From positions 6,510,001 to 6,574,000 of the forward strand of contig OX344753.2 in the NCBI GenBank assembly GCA_947034885.2: DNA of 64,000 nt. Direction: 5' to 3'. The position numbers and the translations under genes were made by a program. This document shows positions 62,337-64,000 of this stretch, one piece after another. Numbering within the stretch: the stretch's first letter is position 1; each line of letters opens with the position of its first letter. The stretch comes from Thuidium tamariscinum (Eukaryota; Streptophyta; Bryopsida; Hypnales; Thuidiaceae). A model generated the notes under the pieces. It searched no databases, was not told where the DNA came from, and saw only the letters and a list, made by a program, of their open reading frames with translations.

Positions 62337-64000
62337 CACTACTAGAAAATCCAGTGACAAGATCAACAGAACTGCAACACGGAAGTGTTGATTCTTTTTG
62401 TTGATTTGGACGTGTTACCTTGGGCAGTTCAGAACACAAAGTTGTTGAATTTCGAACAAAAATTTGTTGATGTAGGTTGATTACAGAACACTTTTCTGTT
62501 CCCTACGCTACACAATACTGCTGATTCCTAACAAAATACTGTTAACATTGCTGTTGATTTCAGCACTTCCCAAGCACTGTCAACAACGCTATTGAGGCTA
62601 CGTGCTTCATAAAGCAACAGCTTATTTCACATTTGGTGCGGTTGTATGTCATTCAGGCTTCTTCAAATATGATCACTCTAAAACTTTCGACTCCTTCATA
62701 GTATACTAAATGCAAAGGGCTGAGACAGAGAACTTCTACTTCAACTTCCTCATTCTACAGTCTGCCTCCAATCACAATTTCTCTAGTTTCATAAAGTCAT
62801 TTTCTACAAATTGATGATCGATCAGGCACAAATATGTCTGAGAAAGTCAATTTCGAATGAATAGCACCAATGAATACTTTCTCTCTGAAAGGCATACACC
62901 TTCAGAGTATGGGCTGAACAAATATATTGATGAAACAAAGCTACATGAGCATTGTTCCTGCTTGCATCTACAAATCAAGAAACAAATGACCTATACACTA
63001 TGTCCCATTGACAATCATCCTGGTTTCTTTAAACCAAGGAAAATAAAAGGTTCACAATATTCTGTCAATATCTCTGTGTTCTTCAAAAATAGTCTTCATA
63101 CCTAAACTCTGCATAACCACTAACGAAGGCATCGTCTCAAAACACACGTACCACCAAACCATTTCTTGAAGGTCCTGCATTGCAACAATTCCACTTCTAC
63201 TCAATTGCAACCTAAAGGTATAAAGTAAATTACCTTGTTATGAATTCACAAGGAACTCCATGACAGTCTCATTGAAATAATGCAGCATATGTATTGAAAA
63301 TGGTCATATGACATTTCCATTCAATGATTGACAACTTCTGAGCTCTACAGACGTATACTGATGTCTCAGTTCTTCAATGTACTGCATGATTTCCCACTAG
63401 TACTTCGAATATTTAAATCAAAGATTGAATTGCAAAGTGCACAACTTTGACAAGGTTGAAGACATAGGAGTACATAGCTTTGTAGTTCCCACAATACGAA
63501 TTAAAGAATGGGTAAAACGCAACAACTACTACAAGCGTTTCCTGCAATTCTGAGAGGAGTTAATAATGAAATTCCGTTGCAAGCAGTATTGGACTAAAGA
63601 TTCTGCGCCCTTACCAATGGTACCTCATCAAATGTGCTCAAGAAGCGAAACAGAGGATGAAAGCAGTTGCTGCTAACAGTTCTTGTTGCACATACGATCA
63701 CAGACAAGGGCAATCACAGCAGATGGAGGTGCCTACTGAGGCTCCATCTCGTCTCCGCCATTTGCCTTGCATTACTACTATCGCAACCTCGACTTTGTCC
63801 ACCCAACTTTCATGCACTCTGTAGTTTGGTACCCTTTCAGAGGTGTACCTTCATATCTTGTAAAATCCTGAAACAGATTCCAAGTTCATATGCTGTAAGA
63901 AACTAAATGCCAAACAAAGAAAATCAACTTCTTACCCAACCATGGCATCAGTCCTTCAGTCATGAACAACCAAAATATAAACTCGATCTATGACAGACAT
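62337..64000 (+). mobile_element. CACTA-type terminus and possible element body
   Basis: Begins CACTACTAGAAAATCCAGTG at 62337, then AGTGTTGATTCTTTTTGTTG and further GTTGAT-rich subterminal units, matching the inverted terminus at 1200-1426. The sequence to the window end is less AT-rich and may be the body of the element or unrelated. No transposase is recognisable and the other end is outside the window. Confidence 0.5.

Noticed and set aside
1-64000. tRNA, rRNA or CRISPR features
   Set aside because: No tRNA cloverleaf, rRNA segment or regularly spaced repeat array was recognised. B-box matches occur only in SINE-like units.

Overview
This is a nuclear chromosome segment from a land plant. 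It carries spliced GT-AG genes, two of which encode plastid-targeted proteins (a TAP38/PPH1-type thylakoid PP2C phosphatase and a 2Fe-2S protein of the PnsB3/NDF4 type). It also has a nepenthesin-type aspartic protease, a trihelix-like Myb/SANT gene, and plant transposon classes (hAT, CACTA, pogo/Emigrant-like MITE, tRNA-derived SINE). The large SLC12 carrier gene looks more like the KCC/fungal-animal type than like angiosperm CCC1. That hints at a bryophyte, lycophyte, fern or gymnosperm, but the species cannot be fixed from sequence alone.

Layout. 1-14 kb is AT-rich repeat territory: two fold-back hairpins, a SINE-like unit, a CACTA end, a decayed hAT transposase, and two related families of ~0.7 kb elements with 4-bp target duplications. 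14.1-15.5 kb is an intronless aspartic protease. 15.6-28.1 kb is repeats, with a ~1.7 kb gene-like island bounded by a 50-bp direct repeat. 28.2-47.0 kb is the gene island: a 15-exon cation-chloride cotransporter (+), a convergent 10-exon TAP38/PPH1-like phosphatase (-), and, head-to-head with it across ~0.6 kb containing a G-box, a 5-exon plastid 2Fe-2S protein (+). 47-52 kb is repeats. 52.1-54.6 kb is a 3-exon Myb/SANT gene (-) with an Emigrant/pogo-like MITE in an intron. 55-64 kb is repeats, including a large fold-back element, a near-perfect 207-bp hairpin with CACTA-type ends, a tandem array and a CACTA terminus.

The three multi-exon gene models in the island and the Myb/SANT model were built by hand. 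In each, the reading-frame phase matches across every junction and the total coding length divides by three. The phosphatase/2Fe-2S pair is the most suggestive functional arrangement: both products should act in the chloroplast, and they share one short divergent promoter. The transposon findings rest on terminal repeats, target duplications and, in one case, an apparent empty site in a second copy of the host repeat.
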